Shown: positions 10,687-23,367 of the stretch, in pieces
How positions within the stretch are numbered: the stretch's first letter is position 1
Layout: the number at the start of each line of letters is the position of its first letter
Assembly: GCA_963576565.1 (NCBI GenBank)
Contig: OY755044.1
Span: 41,313,235-41,377,234 of the forward strand
Reading direction: 5' to 3'
Source of the DNA: Aspidapion aeneum
Lineage: Eukaryota > Arthropoda > Insecta > Coleoptera > Brentidae
Length of the DNA: 64,000 nucleotides
Program-made: the position numbers and the translations under genes
Notes under the pieces: model-generated
The model's input: only the letters and a program-made list of their open reading frames with translations
Database searches by the model: none
Told to the model about the DNA's origin: nothing

Positions 10687-10924
10687 GCAAAAAACGAACG
10701 CAGGACACGAAAGGCGTCACGATACCGAGTCAAGTACGTTACGTTACGTACTACGAGCAACTCGTGTCACGTAATATGCACTACACTCCCACCACGGTCT
10801 ACATCAAAGAGTTTATTTTCGAACCGCCCCCCACTTTTATCGCAGGCACCTCTGGCAGCTTGTGTTTTAGTATTTGGGAAAACCTGTCTGGGAAGAGTCA
10901 AGAAGAAGATAAATGTCCACAAAG
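10687..10924 (+). CDS. PTEN: PTEN exon: TI loop and start of C2 domain
   Basis: Acceptor TTTATAG, donor GTAAGT. GC completes the Gly codon left open by the previous exon; AG at the end opens an Arg codon. It encodes KKRTQDTKGVTIPSQVRYV, holding the TI loop (Thr167, Ile168 and Gln171 in human numbering) that widens the PTEN active site for a lipid headgroup. The C2 domain follows, with MHYTPTTVYIKEFIFE and FIAGTSGSLCF. 238 nt. Confidence 0.95.
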
Positions 10925-12284
10925 GTAAGTTATCGAATCTTCAGGATTTCTAACTTGAAATCTTTGCAATCATAATGTGTGAAATGTGAAATTTTATGAA
11001 ACCTGTTTTAATTGATTAGTAATAAACCCACCAAAACTAACTACCACCTAGTCCGTTTAAAGCTCCAAAAAGTAAAGTTAGGGTGCCAAAAATATATTTC
11101 AAAATCTGAACGGTTTAAGTTACAGTAGTACTGACATTGGGCTCACATAATGGCCTATATTACTGATTCTTCAACTGTCATAAAAAGCTATATATGGGGG
11201 GTAAAAGGGGACAAAATGTACAATAGGTACAATACGTATTATAAATGTACAATAGTATATTCCCCTGTATTTTCTACCGGGTTCCCAAAGTGAGATCGAG
11301 GATGCCAAAACGTCGCTACTTCTGCGCCGAAATAGTGTGGCAATAATTTGGTTAGCTAAATTTGACCTCTTGTCGCAAAGATAGTGCGAGCAGTATAAAC
11401 ATAAACTAACTACTACTTAAAGTTAACTGTTGATATTTCATAAACCGTTAAAGAAAAACACACTATGGGTGGAATTGTTGAAAGGAGAATTTTAAATAAT
11501 ATATTTCTAATTTGTACTCATCATGTAAACTATAAAAATCATATTTGATAGAAATACTGTCAAATGTGCAAAAAATGACCTTTTTTTGAACGCGTTTAGT
11601 TTAAACCTCGTAGGACAAATAGCAAAAAAATCTTTAAGGAACATTTATTATGAACGACCCTGGACAAAATCTTGACAGGACTTTTAAGGACCACTCAGGA
11701 CTCAAAAATTAGGTCCTTGCAGGATCTTAAAGGTTGGGTTAGGTTTTGTTGTCTTTTATTTCTTTTTTTGACATCAGGAAGTTTATTCTTGACTGCTCAT
11801 GAGGTGAGATGTGCAAAATGTTTAGTTTTACAGGTGGACTTAAGATCGCACTGAAGTTCACCATCTTTTTCCACGGGGAAATGCATCCGCGGGAGTGTTT
11901 CTAACTTTAGTTTTGGTGGTCAGTTTTGTTTTAGAGAGATGTTTGATAGTTTTAATTTTTTGATAAAAATAGGTTAATGCTTAAGAAAAACCTCATTAAA
12001 CCAAAACTGACAGGTAAAAGTAGTTAGGGTTACAAACATAAGAATTCTCGTGGATTCATTTTCACATTGAAAATTTTTACTATTGATTAGCCCCTTCGTA
12101 AGTACCAAATTTCACAAAAATTTCTAGAGGAGATTTTTTCAAATGTTTTTTTTTGTGTTTATTGTATTACAATCTAGTCCATTTTGTTTTAACTAATTTA
12201 CTAGAAAAGTGAGATTTATACTTAGGGTTCACTCAACAGTTCTCCCCGGTTTGCTTCATCTGTAACTCATTATTTTGTTTTATT
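10925..12284. other. PTEN intron, unassigned
   Basis: AT-rich sequence with a duplicated motif TGTACAATAGGTACAATACG near 11216. No coding or clear terminal-repeat structure seen. Confidence 0.4.
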
Positions 12285-13625
12285 TATTTCACTTAGTTCA
12301 CTGGCTTCACTCTTTTTAGTCTTCGAACTAGCATGGTATTGTCAAGAAGCTTAATTGCTTCCACATTTACATGTCGGTGAAGTCTATCTTCATGGCTTTT
12401 TGCGGACTTTTTTATGGTCTGCTACAGTTTCGATATTTAGGCCTGATGCAGGTCATTATTTCGATCGTACCAAGCTGCATTCACAATGTTTCTTAATACT
12501 TTGTTTTGCAATCTCTGTAAAACTAGAATGTTACTCTCTTTAGTATAACAACATAGTTGAATACCATATGTCCATACTGGTTTCAGTATTTGTCTATAAA
12601 GCAGTAACTTATTATGAATTGTTAAATTGGACTTCCTTCCAATTAGCCAGTTCATTTTTCTATACCTTATCTCAAGTTCTTCTATTTTTTTCTTAACATT
12701 TGCTTTCCAGCACAATTTGGCATCAAGTCTCATAGCGAGATATTTTGCCTGATTTGAATATGGTAATAGTAATATAGTAATATAATAATGTTGTTAATTC
12801 TGATTTGTATATGTGATTTACATTTTTGTTTGTGTAATCAACATGCATTGATTTGGTTTCATTTAATTTTATTGGCCACTTTGTGGTGCACCTGTGAACT
12901 TCGGTGCCAGCATCCTGCATTTTTTTTGTTGATTCTTCCATAGATTTTTTTACCGTCAATAAATCAGTATCATCGGCAAATGTTGCTAAGTGACAATTTT
13001 CTGGCTTTGGGATATCGCAAGTATAAATAAGGGCCTAGTACGCTACCTTACGCTGGTGTACGCCTGCTTGAATTTCTCTTAAATTTGAGTATCAATCTTC
13101 CTGTTTTACTCTAAAATGTCTATCAGATATGTATGATTCCAAAATATCAGAATATTGTTTTGGAAAACGTTTTAGTTTAAAATTAAGGCTCCTCCTCACT
13201 CCACACTTTGTCAAATGCTTGTGCTGCATTTAGAACTACTGCATAATAAACTTTTCCCTCTTCTAGTGGTTTTTCTATTATATTGGTAGTTCTGTGTACT
13301 TGGTTCATCGTGGAATGCTTATCTCTTAACCCAGATTATTGAGATAATTTATTTATTATTTTCTATTATTGCTTTTATTCCCTTAAGCAATATTTTTTAA
13401 TAGAGCTTGGATATAATTGGCAGCAAATATATTGGCCTGTAAGATGGAGTGGCTTTCCCGGTTTTGGTGATATAATGATAACTTCTGCAACTTTCCACAG
13501 TTTAGGTACATACCTAAGCCTAAAGGATGCATTAATTAGGTTGCATAGTTTTACAATAGCTTTTCTGGTTAGTTGTTTTATGACTTCCCCGTTAATAAGA
13601 TCATAGCCTGGAGCTTTTTTCATAT
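12285..13625 (-). pseudogene. Jockey-type LINE ORF2 fragment
   Basis: A decayed reverse transcriptase C-terminal half, minus strand, in several frames. Reading downwards: KKAPGYDLINGEVIKQL and YVPKLWKVAEVI (13623-13450), an FADDTDLLTVKKS polymerase box (near 12975), LDAKLCWKANVKKKIEELEI and WTYGIQL with LQNKVLRNIVNA (12730-12450), then an NVEAIKLLDNT-like end near 12350. These are the order and words of arthropod Jockey elements. Frameshifts and an AT-rich insertion near 12770 make it dead. The 5' half is missing, as usual for LINE insertions. Confidence 0.85.
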
Positions 13626-14859
13626 GTTTAACGCAAATATCTTAAAAGTTAAGAGATTTAGGACATACGTTCATATAAATGTTTTTTTCTCAAAATAGAC
13701 CCAAGAATTGCCTTCTTTAATATTAGCATCTTATTTAATAACACCCTGTTGTAACGTGTCATTTTTACGTTTAAGGCAACGTTACATATTTGTTTATTTA
13801 GGTAAATAATCAAGGCTCTTCGACTCGTCTTTCTGTACACAAATTAAGGGTATTTTATAGAGCTAGGTTTGGAGGTTATATAGTGTCCAGGAAGTTACCT
13901 TAAAAAGGAGGCATTCCATCGAATTACTGTGGACACTGCGCACATCGCATTATCTGGACATCGTAATTGGAACTTGAGATCACAGGTTTCGGGAAAAATC
14001 ACATAAAAACTTTTGATTGCTTTGTTTATCTGTAAAATTTCGTAGTTTTCTTTGACGTTCACGAAGACAAACAGCTGTTCTGCTGGGGCATGGCGGCGTT
14101 GCCGCATCACAAATGGTTTCAGTAACAGGAAGAAAACATTTAGGTGAACATTTCATTCGCTTATGTTTATTTTCGAGGATATTGGGACAATCATTTCTCT
14201 TCCGAACCTCATATCCTTCACGGATTAGCTAGTTTTGATAGCACGAAAATATATTTGGGTCCACGGTTCGACCAGGAACAACCGAGGCTCCGCCCCTTTG
14301 ATATCTTTATTAATTTAATTGGAGAAGATAAAATAAATACGAGTTATGCACTTTTGTAAATGGGAGATAAACGAGGGATAAAAACCAGGACTAAAAGAAT
14401 AAACAAAATCGTATTTTTATATTATATAAATTTATATATAATCATAGTTAAATAAAGTTAATAGCTAACTCAGTCGGATTGGAAGGTTGTGTAGGGCTAG
14501 CTAGTGGTGAGCAAACTTAACATCTGAACATTCTTAGGCCGGGTTTAAGCAGTAGTTCAATGTGTATTTTTAGGTTCAAGTTCAGAAACAACTTTATTAA
14601 TGTAGAAATGTTTTACAAAAATGGCGTCAAACCATATGAATCTTAGAGAAAACATATCTAAAGAGCAAAGGAAACTTTTGACTAAAACTGTAACTAAAAT
14701 ACAACTAAATTCTACACTTAGTATAGCTTTACTTATATGGGAATTGGTTGAGTGTTCGAATATTCCTGGGTTTGATGCATGCTCTGATCTCCAGTAATTG
14801 ATTTTACAGTTGATGGTTTCAATGCTGAGCTTCTTATAGTCCTGCTGGTTATTTTCCTC
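13626..14859. other. PTEN intron, repeats and unassigned sequence
   Basis: 13632-13750 belongs to the dispersed repeat also seen at 8150. Near 14570-14600 the minus strand reads AATAAAGTTGTTTCTGAAC, which resembles the polyadenylation region of a solo LTR, but I could not fix both ends. No host exon seen. Confidence 0.35.
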
Positions 14860-15962
14860 CTACTTGCTATGTCGGCGGGGGTCCGATGGGCAAATGTTCG
14901 GTCTATGTATGGAGGGTGTCTTGATGTCCGTGTTATAAAAATTTCAACCGTGGAAATAGATCCGACAACACCTCAATGTGCGTTTTACGTATTTTCGATA
15001 TCCCCTTGGTCGATGCTGCCCCCTATAGGGTACGGAAGTATTAGTGTAATTCCTCATTGGTTAGTTTGAAAACCGCGGGTTTTTTCTCCAGACTCGCAAA
15101 CCGGAGTTAGTGATTTTTCGGCGAGAGCGTTTTTCTAATAAATGGGTTCGCATCCTTATTTGAATTTAACCGGGAAAATTTGGTTGGTACTGTGTACTGT
15201 CCCCACCAAATCTAGAAACGATTTCCGGCAACTTCATTTTTTTGTCTTCTTGACAAAGTGTCTTGTCTCTTTCCTAACGAATTTTGGCTGGGCTGGTGGC
15301 CGTCTATTGGTGTCGCCATTGTTTTTGTGGTTATTGGCACTTAATGGCACTGTAGTAGTTGCAGATTATACCAAAGACGGTATAACTGTGAGCCGTCGTT
15401 GTTTAGGCGAATCTTAAGTGACGCTCACATCCTCTGAGAGGGATTTAAGGCGGCCTACGCCATTTCTACGGGAAATAAGCGTGGTAAGTTCGATTTTTTC
15501 TTATTATTTTTTTTGAATTCTTCAAGACAATATTTGCCTCCCAAATTGTAATTGTTTTTGGTGTGAAATGTAATTTCACTACAGCAGACGTGTGGAATTT
15601 TTGGAGTTTTTTTATATTTTTGTTTAACCACGTTTTGGATAAAAACTATATATTGTTTTTTCCTTTGGTTACAGCCCGTCCATTCCATCGACGGGACAGT
15701 TTTGCTGGTGGAACGAGGTTCGAGCCAGTTGTAACCCTGGGAAAGGTACGTTAGGATTATTTTAGTTCATCTGTTTAAATCTGCTTTATTTTATTGAGTC
15801 GACATGGGGTTCTTGATTTAAGTTACTCGGTGTAGGGGAACTTCGTGCAAAACCGACGAATTCCAGGAAACTGAAACATTTCATTTTCCACAGGGTTTTT
15901 ACGCTCGGGCAGGGGAGGCGCGAACAAACCAGAGCAGCAGTAGCAGGAGGAGAACAACACCA
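14860..15962 (+). other. GC-rich blocks with splice-like signals, function unknown
   Basis: Three GC-richer blocks stand out of the intron. About 14869-15479 ends at a donor-like GTG|GTAAGT. 15674-15746 lies between TTGGTTACAG and GTACGT and contains GGTTCGAGCC. 15894-15960 lies between TTTTCCACAG and GTTTAC. A hydrophobic 91-codon frame (15142-15417) is in the first. They could be alternative exons, the leader of an inserted element, or chance. I do not recognise any product. Confidence 0.3.
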
Positions 15963-16337
15963 GGTTTACAAAATAAAACACACATGTATAATCACATAAA
16001 ATAATCAAGGATCAAGGTAGGAACAAGCAACATTTGATATAATCGTTTCATATAACTTTTTAAATATAATTTTAGCACTTCTTGTGAACGCAAGATAAGG
16101 TATGACGTCATAACCACGATTTTGCGGCATAACTTTCATTTAAATTGTACTGTACCTTTGAAAGAGGTTGTTTCAACTTGGTTTCATCTTTATTTTTTTT
16201 AATGAAAATTTTCCTTTTTTTTACCCCATATTTGAAATACACAAGATGAACTAAATTTTTGTATTATTTGTACATCCCAATGACCAACTTTGCAGAGACA
16301 AAAGAGATGAGGTTATATTTTTTTAGCGGTTTCCTTA

Positions 16338-16454
16338 CATTATTTTACCTCATGGGGAGGATCTCGGACTGGGTTGCTGTCTGTCTCATTCTACCTAACG
16401 TAGAATGATGACAGCAGATATTTGGTCCAGATCTCCCCTGACGGAATAATTTTG
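16338..16454. other. 117-nt imperfect hairpin
   Basis: The left arm (about 16338-16394, with GGGGAGGATCTCGGAC and GCTGTCTGTCTCATTCTAC) pairs with the right arm (16400-16454, with GTAGAATGATGACAGC and GTCCAGATCTCCCC) across a 5-base loop. It may be a small MITE or a transcribed hairpin. Confidence 0.6.
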
Positions 16455-17046
16455 GAAGTATATTTTTTTTTCAATTATTTATATAACTGAGTCTCACACT
16501 ACTGACTCAGATGTAGGTACACTATGACCTGTTAAAGGAGTCCATCTACCTGTAAAGTGCTTCTAGTTTTATCATATTAATTCAATCTTTTAGAATTCTA
16601 ATTTGTTTATTAGTCAATTTTTTTTGGGTTTTTTTTAATTACACAAATACTCTGGAAGCCTCGGAAGTAGGTAGAGTTTCATTGTTTGGCTACAACGTTT
16701 GAGTTGAACTGTATTTTAATTAAGATCTTCTTTGTAAAACATTGATATTAAAACACTGTGGCGCTTAAAATTTTCTTATTTCTGAACCCCCCTTCTCCAC
16801 TGTATAAAAGTTACCGCGCATATCAATGTTTTACCTAGCTGAAAAATACAGTTCTGCTTCCAGATATTTGTTTAAATATTCAGTAATTTTTTTTGTGTCA
16901 CAAATTGGCACAGTGTTATTGTTCTATTCACAGTGTCACAAAATGTTACCCATCGCATTTTAATTGGCCACACTGTATATTTCTAATACACTTATGATTT
17001 TATGGAAGTTTAACCTTACTTTAAATTTATATACTTGTCTTTTTAG

Positions 17047-17440
17047 GCAAAACCTCCATTTCCTCAAAAAGTCCGACATCTACAAGATCCCCAACGACAG
17101 TCCCGCAGCCTTTTCGATCAAGCTTGACTTCTGTCTCCCTCTGAGTGGCGACGTGCGAATAGAGTTCTACAACAAAGTGAAAATGATCCGGAAAGAAAAA
17201 CTGTTTCACTTTTGGTTCAACACATTTTTCGCGAGTTTCGTTCAAAACTTTACCAATAGTAATCACGGGGGCGATGACTTTTTATTTCATCACCACGGCG
17301 ACCGGGGGTATGTGCCAGAATTCTATTCTGGTAACGAACTTGAACGCGAGAGTGAGTGTCACTTAGTGTTTAGGAAACATGAACTCGATAGACTGAATAA
17401 AGCCGATAAGCAGCATAAGATGTTTAGTGAGAAGTTTAAG
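17047..17440 (+). CDS. PTEN: PTEN exon: C2 domain
   Basis: Acceptor TCTTTTTAG, donor GTAAGT; the first G completes an Arg codon. 131 codons. Key words: LSGDVRIEFYNK (human GDIKVEFFHK), then KMIRKEKLFHFWFNTFF, the basic membrane-binding CBR3 loop followed by the conserved FHFW-NTFF strand. The loop after it is longer and His/Gly-rich (NSNHGGDDFLFHHHGDRG). The end ECHLVFRKHELDRLNKADK and FSEKFK aligns with human EYLVLTLTKNDLDKANKDK and FSPNFK. If the intron were retained the protein would stop after VSV. Confidence 0.96.
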
Positions 17441-17837
17441 GTAAGTGTTTAAGGTACCTAATTGTTTTCTTAGTCTGTACCCTTGGTACAGGTACCTGTA
17501 AATACATTAAAACTTCTTCCATCTCCATGGATAGAGGTCCCAATAGGATAAATTGACTAAAAACTTAATTTTGTGACAAAAAGTGACTCTTTATAAAAAC
17601 TTCTGCTTGTTTTAAAAAGTCTATTGCCATTTAAATATATTATACAGGGCGATCGAAAAACAAAAAACTTGAAATACTATTAAGAGTGAACTTTTTTTTT
17701 TCATTTTAAAGCAAAGTAAATTTCATTTTGTTCTAAAATTTCAATTCATTCTAAAATTTCATTAGTATTCCAAATTTTATTTATCTGTAAAGTTTGGAAA
17801 TTCAACAGACGTAGACGATGAATGACTGTTATTAAAT
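17441..17837. other. PTEN intron, unassigned
   Basis: AT-rich; carries one ATACAGGGCG motif (17643) resembling many transposon ends in the window. Nothing else seen. Confidence 0.4.
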
Positions 17838-18240
17838 TATTTATTTATTTTATTTATTTATTTATTGAACAAAAATATCAACAGTAAGTACCAGTTACAG
17901 ATATCTGCTTAAATAATACAGAAAGAGTACAAAAAAATCATAAAAATATGCACACACACTCACTTAATTTAAGATTAAAACGCCTACAACAAAAAATACA
18001 AAGCACAAATACAACGAAAAAAGGACATTTAGCTAAAATCTTAAAAAATTTTAATTTTAACCAATTTCAATACTTGATAATTAAAATTCATTTAACCTAA
18101 CTTTCACTTTTAAATTTTTAATAAAATTTTACCTGTCATACTTTAAAACATATCAAGATTTATGATTTTTACTTATTAGATAGAATAGTAATTTTGGACA
18201 ACCCAAGTGTACTAAACTAGTAGACGAACCACGGACAGAG
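17838..18240 (-). mobile_element. 3' end of a LINE with AAAT-type tail
   Basis: On the minus strand the sequence ends in repeated AATAAATAAATAAATAAAA (17838-17870), the usual microsatellite tail of a non-LTR element. The upstream 370 bp is AT-rich 3'UTR-like. It abuts the larger LINE beginning at about 18250. Confidence 0.45.
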
Positions 18241-18406
18241 GTCACTATCGCGGATAAAAATAATAATAATAATAAAGATTATTCATAGATTTTAAAATTT
18301 ACAATAAATTAAAATTAATAAAGTCACAAATAAAAACAAAAATATACCTAAACACAATTACATTGAGTTCAAAATCACATTAAATTTAAAGTAAAATAAC
18401 ACAAAG

Positions 18407-20427
18407 TTAACCAACACGTAATTTTTCGTCAATAATTTTTTTGAATTTTATAAGGTTGATTGTGTCAATATTAATATCTGAGGCATAAATATTAAAAATT
18501 GAACACATTTTGTATATTGGAGAATTTTTGTATAGATTAGTTCTCGGAAAAGCTAGATAAAAAGTGCACAAATTACGTGAGTTTACTCGATTTATGGCAA
18601 ACGGTAGCTGACCCAAAATATCGGGACCATCCATTTCGCCCTTTATTAATTTAAACATCGTGCAAAGAATTACTTTGTGTCGTCTTTTTTCCAAAGACAG
18701 CCGTCCTAACACACCCAACAGGTACTCATTGTCACACCCTCTCTGTGGATAAGTACCATATTTCCGAAAATAAAGGCATTTCAAAAATTTTCTTTGGACT
18801 CTCTCAATTCCCGCAATCCATACGTCATATAACGGAGACCAAATAATTGAACCATATTCCAGTATGGGCAAAACCAAGCTGTCAAATAGATGCAGGCTTA
18901 TGTCTATATCAAAGTTCTTTGTATTTCTAGATATAAAACCAGAAATCTTTTGAGCACTCTCAACTTTACTTACAATGTGTGAATGTCAACTCTTTTGACT
19001 TTAGAGTTATTATAAGTATAGTCGTACTGAAATGGATGTTTGTTAAGAGTATAAGACATGCATGTACATTTGTCCACATTCAGACTAAAACTATTTGTTG
19101 TACACCAATCTGCAATACTGCAGAAGTCATTTTGAAGAGGCTCACAGTCTGAAATGGAATCAATAATACAAAAACATTTAAAATCATCGGCAAATATTAG
19201 CCCCTCAACATCTTTCAAGTTTGTGATAATGCTATTTATTGCAGTTAAAAACAGGAGTGGCCCAAGATTAGAACCTTGGGGAATTCCGGAAGTGCTTTTA
19301 TACAGAACCGATTTACATCCCTTGATTTCAATGTATTGGAACCTACAACTAAGATAAGATTGTATTAAATGAATCAGGCGTGAAGAAACATTCATATCAA
19401 TTAAAGCTTTTAAAATTACACAGTGCCTTACCCTATCAAAGGTTTTCTCCATGTCTGTATAAATTACGTCAACTTGCGATTTATTATTAATTGCTTCATG
19501 TACATATTGGCAAAATGTGGTCAGATTCGTAAAAGTCGACCTTTTTGGAAGAAAACCATGTTGACGTAAAGTTATTTTACCAGAGATCTCACCAAACAAT
19601 CGTTCAAATATAATTCGTTCAAAAACCTTAGAAATAGAGCACACTATACTTATGGGGCGGTAATTCTTAATGTCTTGCCTCACACCAGACTTGTATACGG
19701 GAATTACTTTGCTTGTCTTCCATTTAGTTGGGTACTTGGATGTTTTTAAAATAAGATTGAACAAAAACTTTAGTGGGAACTGTAAGTATTCACGACACCC
19801 TTTTAGAATATAAGCAGGTACTCCATCAGGACCTATAGCCTTGTTACCCTTTATATTTTTAATAGCTTTATCAATTTCCGTTTCGCTTACTAAATTGTCG
19901 CAAAAATAAGATTTAGGAGGAAAAGTTTGACAACTAATATCAGCGTCATTAATAAAGACTGATTTAAAAAATTCGGCAAAGCCATTGGCTACATTTTGAG
20001 GCTCTGAATAGGTCTTGTTATTAAATGTCATCTCCTGAGGAATATCGGGATTTTCTTTAAGGCTTTTTATATAAGACCAAAAGAATTTTGGGTTTGCTTT
20101 TAAACTATTTTCTACATCATGCAAATACTCACTGTATGCCACTCTCATTTTATCTTTGATTATCCTGCGTAAATTAACAAATTTGGATCTCCAATACATT
20201 GATCTAAATCTTTTTGATTTTAGAAAGTAGCGATGCTTTTTCTTAATAAGAAGAATAATTTTCCTATAAAACCATACCGGATATTTCCTATCAAGTTGTG
20301 TTGATTTTGGAACACATTTTTCAAAAATGTTTCTGAGAATATCGTAAAACATTTCCATAGCTTCATCTACATCAGCAGAATTTTTTAGAATATCCCAATT
20401 TTGATTTTTAAACAGTTGATACATCAT
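18407..20427 (-). pseudogene. LINE ORF2 reverse transcriptase
   Basis: A 485-codon open frame (20427-18970) and, after a frameshift, 156 codons more (18877-18407). Motifs in order: GPDGVPAYILKG, WKTSKVIPVYKSG, NYRPISIVCSISKVFERII (fingers), QHGFLPKRST, VDVIYTDMEKTFDRV (first catalytic Asp), GIPQGSNLGPLLFL, FADDFKCF (catalytic Asp pair), then thumb and FLKCLYFRKYGTYPQRGC. The polymerase core itself reads through without a stop, so the copy is relatively young. Confidence 0.92.
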
Positions 20428-20467
20428 AGGAAATTAGCTTTTTTAAAATTATATTTAGTATTAGAAA

Positions 20468-21443
20468 TTATTTTACTGGAGACTTTGTTGTAAGAGAGAT
20501 TGCAAGACAAGGATGTTGATTGTCTATTGGCAAGAGGGCATCCTCCAACTCAGAGACCTCAATGTTATCAAAAGATGATATCACAAGATCAAGAATTACA
20601 CCATTATTGTTTTTTATTTTATTTGATTGGGCCAAATTATTAAATGCTAAGAAAGACCGTAAAATATTTAAATTATTACAAGAAGACAAAGAATTCACAT
20701 ATGTAGGAACATTAAAGTCGCCCAAAATAATAAGTTCCGAATTAGTTTGGTCAATTAGTTGAGACTCTATTCTTTCAAATAATTGCTCATAGACAATGCC
20801 TGGACTATTTGGGACAATATAAACTAAAACAACATACAAAAAAAAGTTACTTTTAAGATTAATTCTAATACGTATAGCTTCTTGATTTTCATCAAAAATA
20901 CGACATTCTGAGATATTGAAATTGTCCCTAACTGCAAGCAACCTCCACCTCCTTGATTTTTACCAGTAACCACTCTATTTCTATCCTTACGAATACAAAT
21001 TCTATTAGAAGAACAAAATTCTGAAGGAGATACGGAGTCGTTATGCCACGTTTCAGATAAAGCTATAATATCAAGATCACTATTCAGAAAACTAAATCTA
21101 AGGTTGTCCAACTTGGTTTTGACTCCTCTACAGTTCTGATAAACAATTGAAACATTATTGTTATTTAAGTGGTTGCTAATTGACTCTCTGTCAAAGGAAA
21201 ATTTACGTCATGATCTATTCTTATTGAGAAAGTATTAGAGTCAAAGCTTGTTTCGTTATCGGTCATTGATAACAAATTCTGAGAATCGGGGGTCTTAGAG
21301 TTATTATTTTTTAAGATACCTGTATAGGGTGAGTTCGGAAGACTATCATTAATGTCAATATTTAAATCGTGTACCTCATTGAGTTCTATTGAACTGCCAT
21401 TAATAAAAAACTTTTTGATCACATCGCCAATATTCTTTGCCAT
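20468..21443 (-). pseudogene. LINE ORF2 N-terminus: endonuclease domain
   Basis: The probable ORF2 start is MAKNIGDVIKKFF at 21443. After a frameshift near 21170 the apurinic-type endonuclease follows: VYQNCRGVKTKLDNL (about 21150), ALSETWHN (Glu of the active site), GGGGCL, another frameshift near 20940, then ELIILGDFNVP (Asp-Asn pair) and LDLVISS. The usual SDH end motif appears as DNQHPC. This domain nicks the target DNA for target-primed reverse transcription. Confidence 0.85.
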
Positions 21444-21511
21444 TTTAGTAAATAAATTTTTTTGTAAATTTTCTTATTTCGGGCCCTACGAAAACAATTA
21501 CAAAATCTTTC

Positions 21512-22555
21512 TTAGTAAAATCTTTTATGTAAGAATTTATTTACCATAAAGTCAAAAGGTGCGTTGGGTTTACATACCGTTTGAAGCTTGTAATCGTCTT
21601 TTAAATTTCTTTGAAGATATTTATACATATACTTGCCGCACGCATCCGTCAGTAGAAGAACTTGTTTGTAATTTGAAGTAAGTATACTTGGATTCTGCTT
21701 TTTTGCATCTACTGGATCCCTTATGCTATTTTTATTGTAGTGATCTTTTTTATTGTTGGCCTGTACAAGACATTGTTTATTATATACATTTCCTGACTCT
21801 TCTGCATAAATTTTGTTATCAGCCTGAAGCATATCAAAGCTGATGCCATACCATCTTTTATTTTTCTTATATTAAGTAGGTCAGAAACCACTTATAGTAG
21901 ATATGTTATCCCGTATTTTACTCTGGAGTTCAATATTGACAAGCTCAAGCTCTTTAATTTTTTCTAGGAGATCCTTGTTGGTATTAGTCTCTATCGGATA
22001 CGACAATTCAGTTTCTGTTGTCATGTCTTTGGTGGTCAAGAAAAAAGATTGATTTGTTTGGATAGCACGTGAAGTTGTTAAAATTGTTTCAGGGGTAAAG
22101 GTTTGACATGTTGTTTGTTTTAAGAGAGGTTGTACCTGAATAGCTTTGCACTCCACCTCTGTATTGCAACTTTTAATAAGTTTCTGCTGATCCCCGAGTT
22201 TTTTTTCGAGTGCTTTAATTCTGTTATTTTTTTCCTCAATTTCCTTCAGATATTCCTCTTCATATCGCGAAACATCATCAGCCACCGATACAGAGTTACG
22301 CTTAAGTCTATCAATATAGGCGTCTTTTTTAGTGGTTTGAGTTCTTAGATCCTTTATTATTGCATTTAGAATATCAAACGTATCTGGGTCGCGGTCTGTT
22401 GCCACTTCCCTACAGCTTGGAGAACATATTATAAATGACTCTTGTAAAATTAAAAACTGCTTGTTTTTCCAACAACTTTTATGGAAAACATTTTTACACA
22501 CCAAACAAAAATATGTAGTGGACTCTCTATTTTTACAGCAGTTAAATGTTGACAT
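21512..22555 (-). pseudogene. LINE ORF1: PHD-like finger plus coiled coil
   Basis: It starts MSTFNCCKNRESTTYFCLVC at 22555. The Cys/His spacing CC...C..C...H..C...C...C in the first 50 residues is a PHD-like zinc finger. Residues about 95-125 (EEEYLKEIEEKNNRIKALEK) form a coiled coil. A stop near residue 225 separates a second piece (21832-21512) with QVLLLTDACGKYM, which resembles the start of the esterase domain of CR1 ORF1; the rest of that domain appears deleted. Confidence 0.75.
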
Positions 22556-22620
22556 TTTGCGTTCTTAGAGGGCTTAAAAATTTACGCTCTAAAATAACGA
22601 GAAACAGTCACGTTAGAGAA

Positions 22621-23367
22621 GTTAAATCGAATACTCTATCACTGGGTTTAAAATCTTTTCAAATTAAATAGACTTACTATCACTGTATTTAAAGTTCATT
22701 TCAGGTAGGTATGCACATAAGCAATTTAAACAAACTTCTTCCATTTATAAAGTTTTTGTGGGACTATTGTTTTGGATGGTTTATCAATTTATTTCAGCAG
22801 TTTTAAGATAACGGATTTAAAGTTTGTTTAACCGGCATACTGCTAATAAGTAATAATATTAAAAGGAATTTTATTATTACCCAACTAATTTTACTATAAA
22901 TAGTAAAATTAATCTCAACATGTTGAAGAGCGAGATTTGTAGTTTAATTTGGTATCACTTTCAATATTAACTGCACTCTTTAACTATCACTAAAACCTTA
23001 TTTTCTGGAGCACAAATTTTAAGACATCTCTCGTGTATTGATACATACACTGTATGATGATGAAATTATCTATATTATACTCTATAACTATATTTTATTA
23101 AAATTATTAAAATCAATTTTTGACGTTTAACTACTTTTTATATCTACTAATAACTATTTTAACAATCTCAAAATGACAACCATCGAAACAAACACAATCA
23201 TAGATCACTAAAAATAGCGCTATCACTTGCTAAATCATTTGGATACGCGCGAACTAATCGGCGCGTACCAATTGCCAGGATAAATTGTGTGAAAGGATGT
23301 GTATGTATGGGTTTGATCTAATTTCCTAACATTGATCTACGTTTTCGTTCACCCGGTTGGCTAGATA
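22621..23367. other. Probable LINE 5'UTR and intron sequence
   Basis: AT-rich with recurring TCTATCACTG/ACTATCACTG words (22635, 22675), just upstream of ORF1 on the minus strand. It is likely the LINE leader, ending somewhere before 23300. No ORF. Confidence 0.35.

Larger units (their letters stand above)
18250..22620 (-). mobile_element. Near-complete two-ORF LINE (CR1/Jockey group)
   Basis: Reading down the minus strand: ORF1 with a PHD-like finger and coiled coil, ORF2 with endonuclease and reverse transcriptase, then a 3'UTR ending in a (TTA)n-like tail near 18260. A PHD-type ORF1 plus apurinic-type endonuclease is the layout of CR1-related elements. About 4.4 kb is retained; 22560-23290 may be its 5'UTR. 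Frameshifts in ORF1 and ORF2 show it is inactive. Confidence 0.85.

Noticed and set aside
14487..15110. Solo LTR on the minus strand
   Set aside because: Only an AATAAA region is suggestive; I could not find matching TG...CA ends or a target duplication.
15142..15417. 91-codon hydrophobic frame
   Set aside because: No family motif, weak context; kept only as part of the unexplained GC cluster.
17027..17266. 79-codon minus-strand frame
   Set aside because: Antisense shadow of the PTEN C2 exon.
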